Of a stretch of 64,000 nt of DNA, positions 39,464 to 47,457 are shown in pieces; the first letter of the stretch is position 1, and each line of letters opens with the position of its first letter. This DNA is from Acinetobacter rathckeae (GTDB taxonomy: Bacteria > Pseudomonadota > Gammaproteobacteria > Pseudomonadales > Moraxellaceae). Both the position numbers and the translations under genes were made by a program. Below the pieces are notes generated by a model. It saw only the letters and a program-made list of their open reading frames with translations, did not search any database and was not told the origin of the DNA. The stretch lies in contig NZ_VTDO01000002.1 of NCBI RefSeq assembly GCF_015627125.1, positions 1-64,000 of the forward strand, written 5' to 3'.

Positions 39464-40300
39464 ATGAACTCTAATGTTTTAAGTAAAATTTTTCCTCAAC
39501 GAAATGAAGATACCAATAAAAATGGTTTATTTATATTTTCTGGTCCATGCGTGGTAGAAAACTATGATGTGACCATGGAAATTGCTGAGACATTAGCACA
39601 TATTCAAGATAGAACAGGTGTGGATATTGCCTTTAAGGCCAGCTTTGTTAAAGCCAATCGGACATCAATAAACAGTTTTACAGGACTGCCTTTACAGGAG
39701 TCATTACAAATTTTAGATACCGTCAAAAAACAATTTAATTTTAAAATTTTAAGTGATGTCCACGAATATACAAATTTTGATGAAGTTGGTGAAGTAGTCG
39801 ATATTTTTCAAACACCTGCTTTTTTAGTGAGACAAACGGAATTTTTAAGAAGAGTTGCACAAGCTGGTAAGCCAATTAATATTAAAAAAGGGCAGTTTTT
39901 AAGCCCACAAGAAATGATCGCTGTTGTAAATAAAGTAAAATCGTTTGGTAATCATGATCTTTTGGTCTGTGAACGAGGCACATCATTTGGTTATAACTAT
40001 TTAATTAATGATTTTAGAGGAATACAAGAATTATTAACGCTAGATGAACCTTTAGTGTTTGATGCGACACACTCTGTACAACGACCAGGTGCATTGGGTG
40101 GTACTTCGGGAGGAGATTCTCAGTATGCGCCTAAATTAGCAAAAGCAGCACTTGCTGTAGGTGCGAATGGTATATTTATGGAAACACATCCAAATCCATC
40201 AGTTGCACTGAGTGATGGGCCCAATATGATTCCTTTAGCTGATATGCTTGAGCTTGTGAAAGAACTCAAAGATATACATGCATTGATTAATAAACTCTAA
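39464..40300 (+). CDS. kdsA: 3-deoxy-8-phosphooctulonate (KDO8P) synthase, metallo-type
   Basis: A 278-residue enzyme that condenses phosphoenolpyruvate and arabinose 5-phosphate to KDO8P for lipopolysaccharide core. FKASFVKANRTSINSF, SDVHE, FLVRQTEFL, NIKKGQF, and ETHPNP all match KdsA. Near the start FSGPCVVEN carries a Cys where E. coli KdsA has Asn in GGMNVLES; that Cys is the metal ligand in the metallo-type enzymes such as that of Aquifex. RBS AAGAGAG is five bases before ATG 39464. No other LPS gene is adjacent. I believe the usual Acinetobacter kdsA sits elsewhere and is of the metal-free type, so this may be a second enzyme. Confidence 0.9.
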   Translation: MNSNVLSKIFPQRNEDTNKNGLFIFSGPCVVENYDVTMEIAETLAHIQDRTGVDIAFKASFVKANRTSINSFTGLPLQESLQILDTVKKQFNFKILSDVHEYTNFDEVGEVVDIFQTPAFLVRQTEFLRRVAQAGKPINIKKGQFLSPQEMIAVVNKVKSFGNHDLLVCERGTSFGYNYLINDFRGIQELLTLDEPLVFDATHSVQRPGALGGTSGGDSQYAPKLAKAALAVGANGIFMETHPNPSVALSDGPNMIPLADMLELVKELKDIHALINKL

Positions 40301-40324
40301 AAAATCCTGGTTTTTATTGATGTA

Positions 40325-40355
40325 AAAAAGGCGAAACATGATGTTTCGCCTTTTT
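40325..40355. terminator. Bidirectional terminator between kdsA and the first Rieske oxygenase gene
   Basis: AAAAAGGCGAAACA (40325-40338) pairs exactly with TGTTTCGCCTTTTT around TGA, between two convergent genes. Confidence 0.93.
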
Positions 40356-40358
40356 GCT

Positions 40359-41414
40359 TTACACTGTATATCTACGACTGAGTCCCCAATCTGCCAAAAT
40401 TCGGCGATACATGGTTGATGAACGGTCAGCCTCAAAATGTGCTTCAGCTGTTAGATCTAAAGGAAGCTCTTCTGGTTTTTGTGACTCAACCATGTCTTGA
40501 TCTTCTTCAAAAATTTGTGCGTTGAAGTCATATACGGCTTGTAAGTCACCTGTAGTATCAAAGTTGCGTGTCAGTGGAACAAACAAACGTGTTTTGTTAT
40601 GTGACATTGGGCAACAAGCATTTAAAATTTTTAATACGCCATCTTCTGGAAAGTCTACTGTGAGTACCGCTGAAAATGGTGGATACACATCAAAGGTGCG
40701 TTTCCATAAAAAGCCTTCAGGTGCAAGGTGTTGCATACCATGAGGATAGTTACTTACATCGCTAATATATTCTGTTTGTAGACCATAAGGGGTTTTTACA
40801 GTTTTATACTTAGGTACAACTTGATTGTCTCTGCTTGCAAAGGCTTCATGGTGCACCCATGCAAAGTGAGCAACGTCAATAAAACCTTCAAGTTGTCTGC
40901 CTGATGAACCGTCAATATCTACAAATGGCGGTAAAATTGGTTGATGGCCTTCACATTCCCATGTGTCTAAAACAGGGAGGTTGGCCTCTTCAATATCTCT
41001 GTTAAGTAGACTTGTCCATACCAAACCATATTTTAAAATAACAGGGAATTGCGATAGGGTGAAACGGTCTGAAATTTTAACTAAGTCAGGCTGTGCAGGA
41101 ATTTTGGTGCATTTCCCTGAGCCATCATAACGTAAGCCATGATACGGACAAATAATTTCTTCACCTTCAACCCAGCCTTTACTTAAAGGTACACCACGGT
41201 GAGGGCAAATATCTCTGACAAGATGAATTTCGCCACTTTCTGTTTGATAGGCCGCAAGCTTTACATCAAGCAAAGTAACTTGTTGAGGTTTAGTGCTGAT
41301 GTCTTGAATTCGAGCAACAGGGTACCAATGTTGTGCCAAAATATCCCAGTCTTTTGGGTCAAATTGGCTGTAGCATGGGCGACTGAGTAAATTGGTTGTA
41401 GGTATAGCATTCAT
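40359..41414 (-). CDS. Rieske-type aromatic ring-hydroxylating/O-demethylating oxygenase
   Basis: A 351-residue terminal oxygenase of the VanA-like group. The Rieske cluster ligands are in CPHRG (about residue 70) and CPYHGL. The mononuclear iron site shows ID-x-AHFAWVHHEAF with the later carboxylate region FEEDQDMVESQKPEELP. The start is ATG 41414, AGGTG upstream; the frame is open to a TTG or similar start at 41429. A reductase gene lies 50 bases upstream on the same strand and gives the electron supply. A second Rieske oxygenase of similar size is nearby. The substrate is unknown; it could be a methoxylated aromatic or a quaternary amine. Confidence 0.92.
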   Translation of the reverse strand: MNAIPTTNLLSRPCYSQFDPKDWDILAQHWYPVARIQDISTKPQQVTLLDVKLAAYQTESGEIHLVRDICPHRGVPLSKGWVEGEEIICPYHGLRYDGSGKCTKIPAQPDLVKISDRFTLSQFPVILKYGLVWTSLLNRDIEEANLPVLDTWECEGHQPILPPFVDIDGSSGRQLEGFIDVAHFAWVHHEAFASRDNQVVPKYKTVKTPYGLQTEYISDVSNYPHGMQHLAPEGFLWKRTFDVYPPFSAVLTVDFPEDGVLKILNACCPMSHNKTRLFVPLTRNFDTTGDLQAVYDFNAQIFEEDQDMVESQKPEELPLDLTAEAHFEADRSSTMYRRILADWGLSRRYTV

Positions 41415-41466
41415 AAAGGCACCTAGCAAAAATTAAAGTGGTTTTTAGTGTTGGCTACTGAAATAG

Positions 41467-42438
41467 TTAGAGGTCTATTTCAATTGTGGCTGACTTGGCG
41501 CGAGAACAACATAAGGCAATATACTGTTCTGTTGCACATTTTTCTTCATCGCTTTGTACAGTATCTTGGTGGTCTATCTCGCCACAGTGTACTTTGGTGA
41601 GACAAGCACCGCACATGCCCATTTCACAAGATAGAGGCACATAAATATCATTTTCTTGTAAAACATTGGCAATGGTCTTATCTGCAGGTACGGTATAGCT
41701 TTGCCCACTTGATCTAAGCGTAACAATAAATGTATCTGCATCAAGTTCACTGCTTTTATTGAGTGCAGGTGGGTGGAATGCCTCTGTAAAAATTTGCTCA
41801 TTTAGCCAACCGTGCGTTGTTGCAACCTCGGTAAAATGTGCCATAAAGCCTTCAGGGCCACACATGTAAATTTGTGTGTTGGCTTGTGGCGTTTGTAATA
41901 ATTCTGGTGTGATTGATCGTAAGCTTTGACCATCATCACTACTTAAAATCTGTACTGTACCATGCTGAAAACCCATGTTTAAACGGCGAAGCATGGCTGC
42001 AAATGTATGGTTTTTTACATAATAGAGTAGAGTGAAGGGTTGGGATTTAGCTTCTAAAGCTTCTGCCATAGACAAAATAGGTGTAATCCCAATCCCTGCT
42101 GCAATAAGTAAGTAATTTTCTGCCGCTTGCATGGCAAATGCTTGGCGTGGTGCTGAAATTTCAATCGTTTGGCCGACACGTAGTTGCTCATGTACGTATT
42201 TAGAACCACCACGAGAGCTGTCTTCTTTTTTTATGCACAACTGGTAGTGGCCAGTGTCTTGCGGGTTACCTGTCAGTGAGTATTGACGAATAAGTTTGTT
42301 GGGTAAATGAAGGTCGATGTGTGAGCCTGCTTCCCATTCGGGTAGCGTGGCATTGTTGTCTACAGGGACAAGGGTGACAGCAATATTATTGCAACCTTGA
42401 CGGGACATACTGTCAACAATCACATGGATATTTTCCAT
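41467..42438 (-). CDS. VanB/phthalate dioxygenase reductase-type flavoprotein with 2Fe-2S domain
   Basis: A 323-residue reductase that moves electrons from NAD(P)H through FMN and a plant-type iron-sulfur cluster to a Rieske oxygenase. RQYSLTGNP near residue 50 is the flavin-binding segment, IAAGIGITPILSM binds the nicotinamide part, and the C-terminal cluster ligands are in CEMGMCGACLTKV followed by a late Cys in ALCCSRAKS. The start is ATG 42438. It is followed by the Rieske oxygenase after 50 bases and is divergent from doxX, with a LysR-type palindrome between them. Confidence 0.93.
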   Translation of the reverse strand: MENIHVIVDSMSRQGCNNIAVTLVPVDNNATLPEWEAGSHIDLHLPNKLIRQYSLTGNPQDTGHYQLCIKKEDSSRGGSKYVHEQLRVGQTIEISAPRQAFAMQAAENYLLIAAGIGITPILSMAEALEAKSQPFTLLYYVKNHTFAAMLRRLNMGFQHGTVQILSSDDGQSLRSITPELLQTPQANTQIYMCGPEGFMAHFTEVATTHGWLNEQIFTEAFHPPALNKSSELDADTFIVTLRSSGQSYTVPADKTIANVLQENDIYVPLSCEMGMCGACLTKVHCGEIDHQDTVQSDEEKCATEQYIALCCSRAKSATIEIDL

Positions 42439-42572
42439 AGCTTGACCTTTCTATACATAATTATTGAAATAAGATGGCTGACCATGTTTTTTTGCAAGCA
42501 TCATGGCTGCTTTCTATTTGAAAGTATCTCTTGGTTTTGGTGTTCTGTCTATTTCAATGTTTTGTATTAGTT

Positions 42573-42589
42573 GTTCTAAAAAATGGAAC
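42573..42589. promoter_or_regulatory. LysR-type box between the reductase gene and doxX
   Basis: GTTCTAAAAAATGGAAC is a 17-bp near-perfect dyad containing T-N11-A. Its arms match the site in front of the LysR gene at 44345-44361, which supports control by that regulator. Confidence 0.65.
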
Positions 42590-42740
42590 AGTTGGTTTTA
42601 TTTTAGCTGAGGTTTGCGGTATATATGACTTTGCCGTTATAGATATAGAACACTGTGTATTATTTTTTATCTTTTAATAAAAAATTAAAACAATACACTT
42701 AATAATATGACATACATTACAAAATGAGAGGTATTTACTG

Positions 42741-43163
42741 ATGAACACATTACGCTATTTTGAATTAGGCACATTAAAATCCGCTGTATTATTGTTAGCA
42801 CGTATTTTACTTGCTTTTCTATTTATTAAGTTTGGTATTCCAAAACTTTTGGGCTTTAGTGGCACGATTGGCTATATGACAGCTTTACACCTGCCACTGC
42901 CTGCAGTCACTGCGGCTGTTGTGGTATTAATTGAAGTGGTTTTTGCTGGTTTATTAGTCCTTGGTTTTTATACACGTCCATTGGCCTTAATTTTAGCATT
43001 GTACACACTAGGTACAGCGATTATTGGTCACCCATATTGGAGCTTGACGGGCGATAGCGTAATGCCAAATGCCATTAATTTTTATAAAAATATAAGCATT
43101 GTTGGTGGCTTTTTATTGCTTATGATCACAGGCCCAGGTGCAATATCGCTCGATAAGCGTTAA
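42741..43163 (+). CDS. DoxX-family inner-membrane protein
   Basis: A 140-residue protein with four hydrophobic helices. The family pattern LARILLAFLFIKFGIPKLLGF near the start and the later EVVFAGLLVLGFYTRPLALILALYTLGTAIIGHPYW match DoxX. GAGAGGT lies upstream of ATG 42741. Its role in the family is loosely linked to thiosulfate or quinone chemistry and oxidative stress, not settled. It shares the intergenic region with the reductase-oxygenase pair and is convergent with the second oxygenase. The terminator at 43169 closes both. Confidence 0.88.
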   Translation: MNTLRYFELGTLKSAVLLLARILLAFLFIKFGIPKLLGFSGTIGYMTALHLPLPAVTAAVVVLIEVVFAGLLVLGFYTRPLALILALYTLGTAIIGHPYWSLTGDSVMPNAINFYKNISIVGGFLLLMITGPGAISLDKR

Positions 43164-43168
43164 GACCT

Positions 43169-43200
43169 AAAAGCACTGCAATCGAATGCAGTGCTTTTTT
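43169..43200. terminator. Bidirectional terminator between doxX and the second Rieske oxygenase gene
   Basis: AAAAGCACTGCA (43169-43180) pairs exactly with 43187-43198 around ATCGAA and is followed by T. It lies between convergent genes. Confidence 0.93.
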
Positions 43201-43202
43201 AT

Positions 43203-44246
43203 TTACACCAAGAAGAAGTCGCCAAAACCTGCCTTTTTTAGACAGCGTCTAAACATGATTGAGCTACGATCTGCAGGAATGTGTGCTTCTAAAGTTAAGT
43301 CAAGTGGTAGGCGTTCAGGCTTTTGGTTTTCTACCATCATGCGGTCTTCTTCAAAAATTTTAATGTTGTAGTCAATGATGTCTTGCTCATTGTCATCTAA
43401 GTCAAAGTTTTTAACCAGTGGGGCAAACAACCGTGTTTGCTTGGCTGAAATAGGGCAAGCTGCATTCATAATGACCATTTTCCCTTGGTTGCGGAAATGA
43501 ATGGTGAGTGTGGCCGTAAATGGTACATGTAATTTGAAGTGTCTGAGCCATTTAAAGCCAAGATCTCCTTTAAATTCATGGCTTGCAGGATAATCACCCA
43601 CAGTGCTCCAGTAGTCAGCCTCAAAGCCAAAATCTGTTTCTACAGGGGTGTAATCAGGCACTTCCTGATTATTGGCATCGGCAAATGTGCCACTGTGTAC
43701 CCATGCAAAATGGGCAACATCTAAAAACCCTTCGACCTGACGACCTGCAAAGCCTGCCACGTCTACAGGTGGGCAAACCACGTGTTGCACATGGTCATCA
43801 TGCCACAATGGCATATCGGGCACTTGCGTTTGAGTGTCTGCTTGTAAGCAGGTCCAAATCAGACCATATTTTTCAACACTAGGAAAGGTTAGCAGGTTGA
43901 GTTTGTTGGGGATATTTTGATTTGGACTAGAGGGTACGCGGTTACAGTGGCCTTTCTCACCAAAACGTAAACCGTGATATGGACAAATGACGCCTTCATC
44001 GTCGTGCGTACCTAGGGTGAGCGGTACGCCACGGTGTGGGCATACGTCTTTAGCAACCACGATTTCATCTTTCACACGGTAAATGACTAATTGTTCATCT
44101 AATAACACCGCTTTCATTGGCTTTTGTGTGATATCTGCACATCGAGCCACAGGGTACCAGTATTGTGATAACAGTAACCAATCATTTGCGGTAAATGAGC
44201 AGTGTGCAGGAAGTTGAATATTTTTCGTTGTAATCGGTGCGTTCAT
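43203..44246 (-). CDS. Second Rieske-type oxygenase, paralogous to the first
   Basis: A 347-residue oxygenase clearly related to the one at 40359-41414: both have WYPVAR near the start, CPHRGVPL and CPYHGLR for the Rieske cluster, DVAHFAWVH for the iron centre, and a shared C-terminal pattern ADRSS-x-M-x-RR. The cluster contains a single reductase, so that reductase may serve both oxygenases. The gene is divergent from the LysR regulator. Whether the two oxygenases act on successive intermediates or form a hetero-oligomer cannot be told from sequence. Confidence 0.92.
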   Translation of the reverse strand: MNAPITTKNIQLPAHCSFTANDWLLLSQYWYPVARCADITQKPMKAVLLDEQLVIYRVKDEIVVAKDVCPHRGVPLTLGTHDDEGVICPYHGLRFGEKGHCNRVPSSPNQNIPNKLNLLTFPSVEKYGLIWTCLQADTQTQVPDMPLWHDDHVQHVVCPPVDVAGFAGRQVEGFLDVAHFAWVHSGTFADANNQEVPDYTPVETDFGFEADYWSTVGDYPASHEFKGDLGFKWLRHFKLHVPFTATLTIHFRNQGKMVIMNAACPISAKQTRLFAPLVKNFDLDDNEQDIIDYNIKIFEEDRMMVENQKPERLPLDLTLEAHIPADRSSIMFRRCLKKAGFGDFFLV

Positions 44247-44344
44247 TTTAAACTTGCCTATGTATTCAGTGGGTGAGTTTTACTTGTTGTAGATAATATG
44301 GTTTTAAAAAAGCATTTCGTCTATTACAATGATTCCAACAATCT

Positions 44345-44361
44345 GTTCTAATTTTTAGAAT
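44345..44361. promoter_or_regulatory. LysR-type box between the second oxygenase and the LysR gene
   Basis: GTTCTAATTTTTAGAAT contains the perfect dyad TTCTAA-TTT-TTAGAA (T-N11-A type) and ends three bases before the LysR start codon, so binding would also repress the regulator's own translation or transcription start. Confidence 0.68.
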
Positions 44362-44364
44362 CAC

Positions 44365-45276
44365 ATGACTATTCCATTTTCTCGGTTTTCTGAGTACTTC
44401 ATGGCTGTTGCACGTACAGGTAACTTACGCCGTGCGGCTGATCTATTGTTTATCTCTGTGTCTGCGGTGCATCGGCAAATTGCATTGGCCGAAGAGAGCT
44501 TAGGTGTACAGTTATTTGAGCGCTTGCCAACAGGGTTAAAATTGACTTTGGCAGGTGAGCTTTTATATGCCGATCTTTTGAAGTGGCAAAAAGATTTTCA
44601 ACAGACGTGTGTACGCTTTGATGAAATACAAGGTTTAAAGCGAGGCTCTATAGATTTTGGTCTGATTACTGCACTCAGTGATGGCTTAATTATTGATGCG
44701 ATTGATGAAATGCGACAAAGCTACCCTTGGTTAAACTTTAATATTCAAGTCGATAATAGTGATGTGATTGCCAAAAAAATTGTTGATGCTGATATCGATT
44801 TTGGGGTGATTTTAGACCCAATTCAGCGTACCAATTTAGATGTCTTGTCATTTGTGGAAATGCCTTTGGGCTTTATCATGTCACCACAACATGAGCTTGC
44901 AAGTGAAGAAAAAATATCATTGTCGATGACTTACCATGAGCGTCATATTGTTGCTGATGAACCATTGGTGATTCATGACCGTGTGACTGCAATTTATAAG
45001 CGGAATCAGTTGAATCCTAAGCAAGTGACAACCTGTACCGATATTCGCTTGATGTTGTCATTGCTGAAAAAAAATATGGGTATTTCTATTTTGAGTTATC
45101 TAGATGCGTATTCTGAAATCCAGCGTGGTGAATTGGTGTTTATTCCACTCAAAGAAAAAGGGGTACAGCCTTTAACTGTAGCATTGTGTATTGCACCTAA
45201 ACGTCAATTATCTCGTGCATCACAGATTTTAATTCAGTTATTGATGAGTAAGTTAGAGCAATTTAAGGTAATTTAA
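44365..45276 (+). CDS. LysR-family transcriptional regulator of the Rieske cluster
   Basis: A 303-residue LysR protein. The winged helix-turn-helix is in RFSEYFMAVARTGNLRRAADLLFISVSAVHRQIALAEESLG (here in two parts around residues 8-50), followed by the co-inducer domain. The start codon 44365 has no good Shine-Dalgarno and sits against the palindrome. It is divergent from the second oxygenase, and the identical palindrome type upstream of doxX and the reductase suggests that it controls the whole cluster. The effector is not known. Confidence 0.9.
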   Translation: MTIPFSRFSEYFMAVARTGNLRRAADLLFISVSAVHRQIALAEESLGVQLFERLPTGLKLTLAGELLYADLLKWQKDFQQTCVRFDEIQGLKRGSIDFGLITALSDGLIIDAIDEMRQSYPWLNFNIQVDNSDVIAKKIVDADIDFGVILDPIQRTNLDVLSFVEMPLGFIMSPQHELASEEKISLSMTYHERHIVADEPLVIHDRVTAIYKRNQLNPKQVTTCTDIRLMLSLLKKNMGISILSYLDAYSEIQRGELVFIPLKEKGVQPLTVALCIAPKRQLSRASQILIQLLMSKLEQFKVI

Positions 45277-45397
45277 CTGTGGAATTGCTTGATTTATCAT
45301 CTAAAAACTCAAAATTGGCGAAACTCTATGCAATTGAGTGGTTTAAGTCATAAAATAACTTGATCAATGCTCAGAAGGTTTATATCATACCGCACAT

Positions 45398-45487
45398 GGA
45401 AGCGTGGCAGAGCGGTTTAATGCACCGGTCTTGAAAACCGACGAGGGTTTACCCCCTCCGTGAGTTCGAATCTCACCGCTTCCGCCA
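45398..45487 (+). tRNA. tRNA-Ser (anticodon TGA), CCA encoded
   Basis: The acceptor stem GGAAGCG (45398-45404) pairs with CGCTTCC (45477-45483), followed by GCCA. The anticodon loop CTTGAAA (45430-45436) gives anticodon TGA at 45432-45434, reading UCA. A long variable arm is present as expected for tRNA-Ser, and the T-loop GTTCGAATC is canonical. Confidence 0.97.
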
Positions 45488-45492
45488 AATTC

Positions 45493-45523
45493 AAAAAAGC
45501 CCTGACATTGTCAGGGCTTTTTT
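45493..45523. terminator. Terminator after tRNA-Ser, shared with the outer-membrane channel gene
   Basis: AAAAAAGCCCTGAC (45493-45506) pairs with 45510-45523 across ATT, with A- and T-runs on each side. It can end both the tRNA and the convergent channel gene. Confidence 0.92.
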
Positions 45524-45526
45524 ATT

Positions 45527-46390
45527 TTAAAATAAATATGCAAAACGTAAGTACGTATCTATATTTTGTTTAAAACCATTTTCGGTTTTAAAGTCTTTTC
45601 CTACACTCATATTTACTTGAAGCTTTGGTGTAATAAAGTGTGTGGCAACCAGTTTTCCATAAATGGTATTACTGCGATTATCTTGATTAACGTCGTTCAC
45701 TTTTGTTTCGCCACCCCAAATCCAACCCCCACCAATGCCCAATGCAGTTGTAGGTGAAATGTTGTAACGTAAATAGCTTTGATACTCATATTTGGTTTTT
45801 TGCTTTAACGCAGCGTGGCCTAAGTAGTCTGAGTTTTTGCCATAAACTGTACCATCTATAATATTTTCTAAAGTAAATTGTGGGTGTATATGATACAACC
45901 ATGCCAACTGTACAATCGTATTCCAACGGTTTTCGCCCAAGTTTAATGCACTATTGTGGTCATATTTTCCTGTAGGTAGTGTTATAAATGGAGCAATCCC
46001 AAAAGTATGTTTTGGTGCTGCACTGGGAATATATTTAATTGGCATACCATAAACAACATCACCAATTGCAGTTGTTTTACCCAGTGCCGCAATGTCTCCG
46101 CCTGTGGTAACACGTCCAAAAGGAAGAATCACTTGTGGTTCAATACTTACATTGGGTATAGGGTGAATGGCATAAATGAAACGTGCTAATCCAGCATTGG
46201 CTTTGAGTTTAGCATTATTCGATATTTGGTTGTCATTGACATATAAGTCCTTGCTAGAGGTATAGTTATAATACAGGAGCCCCATCGCTGTACCATTGGG
46301 CAGTGCTTCGAAGTCACCGGGTTGTACTTCAAGTGCATAAGCATGGTTTGCAGCGATTGCAGTGAGTGCAGTAAAAAGTGTTTTTTTCAT
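45527..46390 (-). CDS. Outer-membrane channel of the phenol MetA-pathway transporter family
   Basis: A 287-residue predicted beta-barrel with a signal peptide (MKKTLFTALTAIAANHAYA) and a C-terminal Phe (LRFAYLF). The opening LEVQPGDFEALPNGTAMGLLYYNY fits the SphingoBact/MetA-pathway family of putative transporters of aromatic or hydrophobic substrates. It begins directly after the dehydratase reading frame, with its ribosome site (GGGGAG) inside the last codons of that gene, so it is part of the nitrilase operon. It probably admits the aldoxime or nitrile substrate. Confidence 0.85.
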   Translation of the reverse strand: MKKTLFTALTAIAANHAYALEVQPGDFEALPNGTAMGLLYYNYTSSKDLYVNDNQISNNAKLKANAGLARFIYAIHPIPNVSIEPQVILPFGRVTTGGDIAALGKTTAIGDVVYGMPIKYIPSAAPKHTFGIAPFITLPTGKYDHNSALNLGENRWNTIVQLAWLYHIHPQFTLENIIDGTVYGKNSDYLGHAALKQKTKYEYQSYLRYNISPTTALGIGGGWIWGGETKVNDVNQDNRSNTIYGKLVATHFITPKLQVNMSVGKDFKTENGFKQNIDTYLRFAYLF

Positions 46391-47452
46391 TTATAACTCC
46401 CCAAATGGCAGCGTATTTAAAAGCCCTGTTTTGTCATGGCAGTGTATGTACTCAAAGTATTGTGATTGTGAAGGAATACTCATGACTTCATGAAATAGTT
46501 TGAGGTTGATTTGAAAATTCATCTCTTGTACATATTTCATGAAGCTACCAAAAATTTGGACGTGTGTTGGGTGTGATTTTGCCCAATGTTCTAGGTGTTC
46601 TAAGTCACTAAAATAAGCCAAGCCAAAAGTTTTATTGCATTTTTTACCTGTATTTTTGTCGAGTACAGTCATGTAACGACAGTTAAAACAGCCTTCTGTT
46701 ACCCCTTCATTGGCTAAAAAATCCATGCCTTGACGTAAAATTGGTTCAACATCATTTAAATATAGTGCTCTTTCTTTGCCTTCGGTGCCTTCCCAATCTT
46801 GGCCTGAACGAATAAGGCTTAGGTTTTATTTCCCTTTAAGCTGAATACGTACGGCCTGATTTGAAGTGCCTACAACTGAAAAATGCCCATCTTCACCTTG
46901 AATTGTAGAGGTCTGTGCAATAGGTAAACGGTCTCGCATACTGCCATAATAAGCATGTTCTTGCATTTCATCACTCATGCCTTGGGCAAGGTGAGCGATA
47001 CCTTCGGGTGTTTTGGGGTTTGAAAAAATGGTTTCAAACTCAGTGATTTTAGGATAGTAAACTTCTAAAAAGTAACCATATTGTTCACGCTCTCGCTCGT
47101 TATTACTCCACCATGTTTGAAAACCTGATTGCTTACACCAAAAGTCAAAAGGTTCTACGTCTAACCAGTAGGCTGTAATCACCAAATGATGATAGTTTTG
47201 GGCATCTATAAATGTTGCAGGAACCCAATACTGTGGTTGGTATTGGCCTTTGAAATACTGTGTAAATATTTGGTGCTTGCTATACTCAATTGCAGTTGTA
47301 GATTGAATTGCAAAATAAGCCACTGTAAATTGTTTGGCATTGGTTTCAAAGCGAGTTGTCCATGCTGGAAACGGTGGTAGATAATTATTATCTACCAAGT
47401 TTCGTGGACAAGTTCGTTTCTGCTCCAAATGTTTAGGAATAGCAGATTCCAT
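46391..47452 (-). pseudogene. Aldoxime dehydratase interrupted by one in-frame TAA
   Basis: Aldoxime dehydratases are heme enzymes that turn aldoximes into nitriles. The reading frame 47452 down to 46391 would encode 353 residues, the usual family length, if codon 209 were sense. Before it lie MESAIPKHLEQKRTCPRN and the N-terminal half; after it LSLIRSGQDW, EPILRQGMDFL, SHPTHVQIFGSF, LFHEVMS and FEYIHC, all strongly family-like. The stop is TAA at 46828-46826, in the same frame, with no shift. The histidines matching heme ligands and catalysis (His294/297 and 321) fall after it, so the truncated 208-residue product should be inactive unless the stop is read through. It starts 5 bases after nitrilase. 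Confidence 0.9.
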
Positions 47453-47457
47453 CTTGT

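Noticed and set aside
45398..45523. tRNA-Ser as a genomic island insertion site
   Set aside because: No integrase and no repeat of the tRNA 3' end was noticed near it; the neighbouring nitrile operon could be accessory, but no attachment evidence was found.
46391..46726. Separate 111-residue gene
   Set aside because: It is in the same frame as the upstream dehydratase half and completes its conserved C-terminal domain; only a TAA codon separates them.
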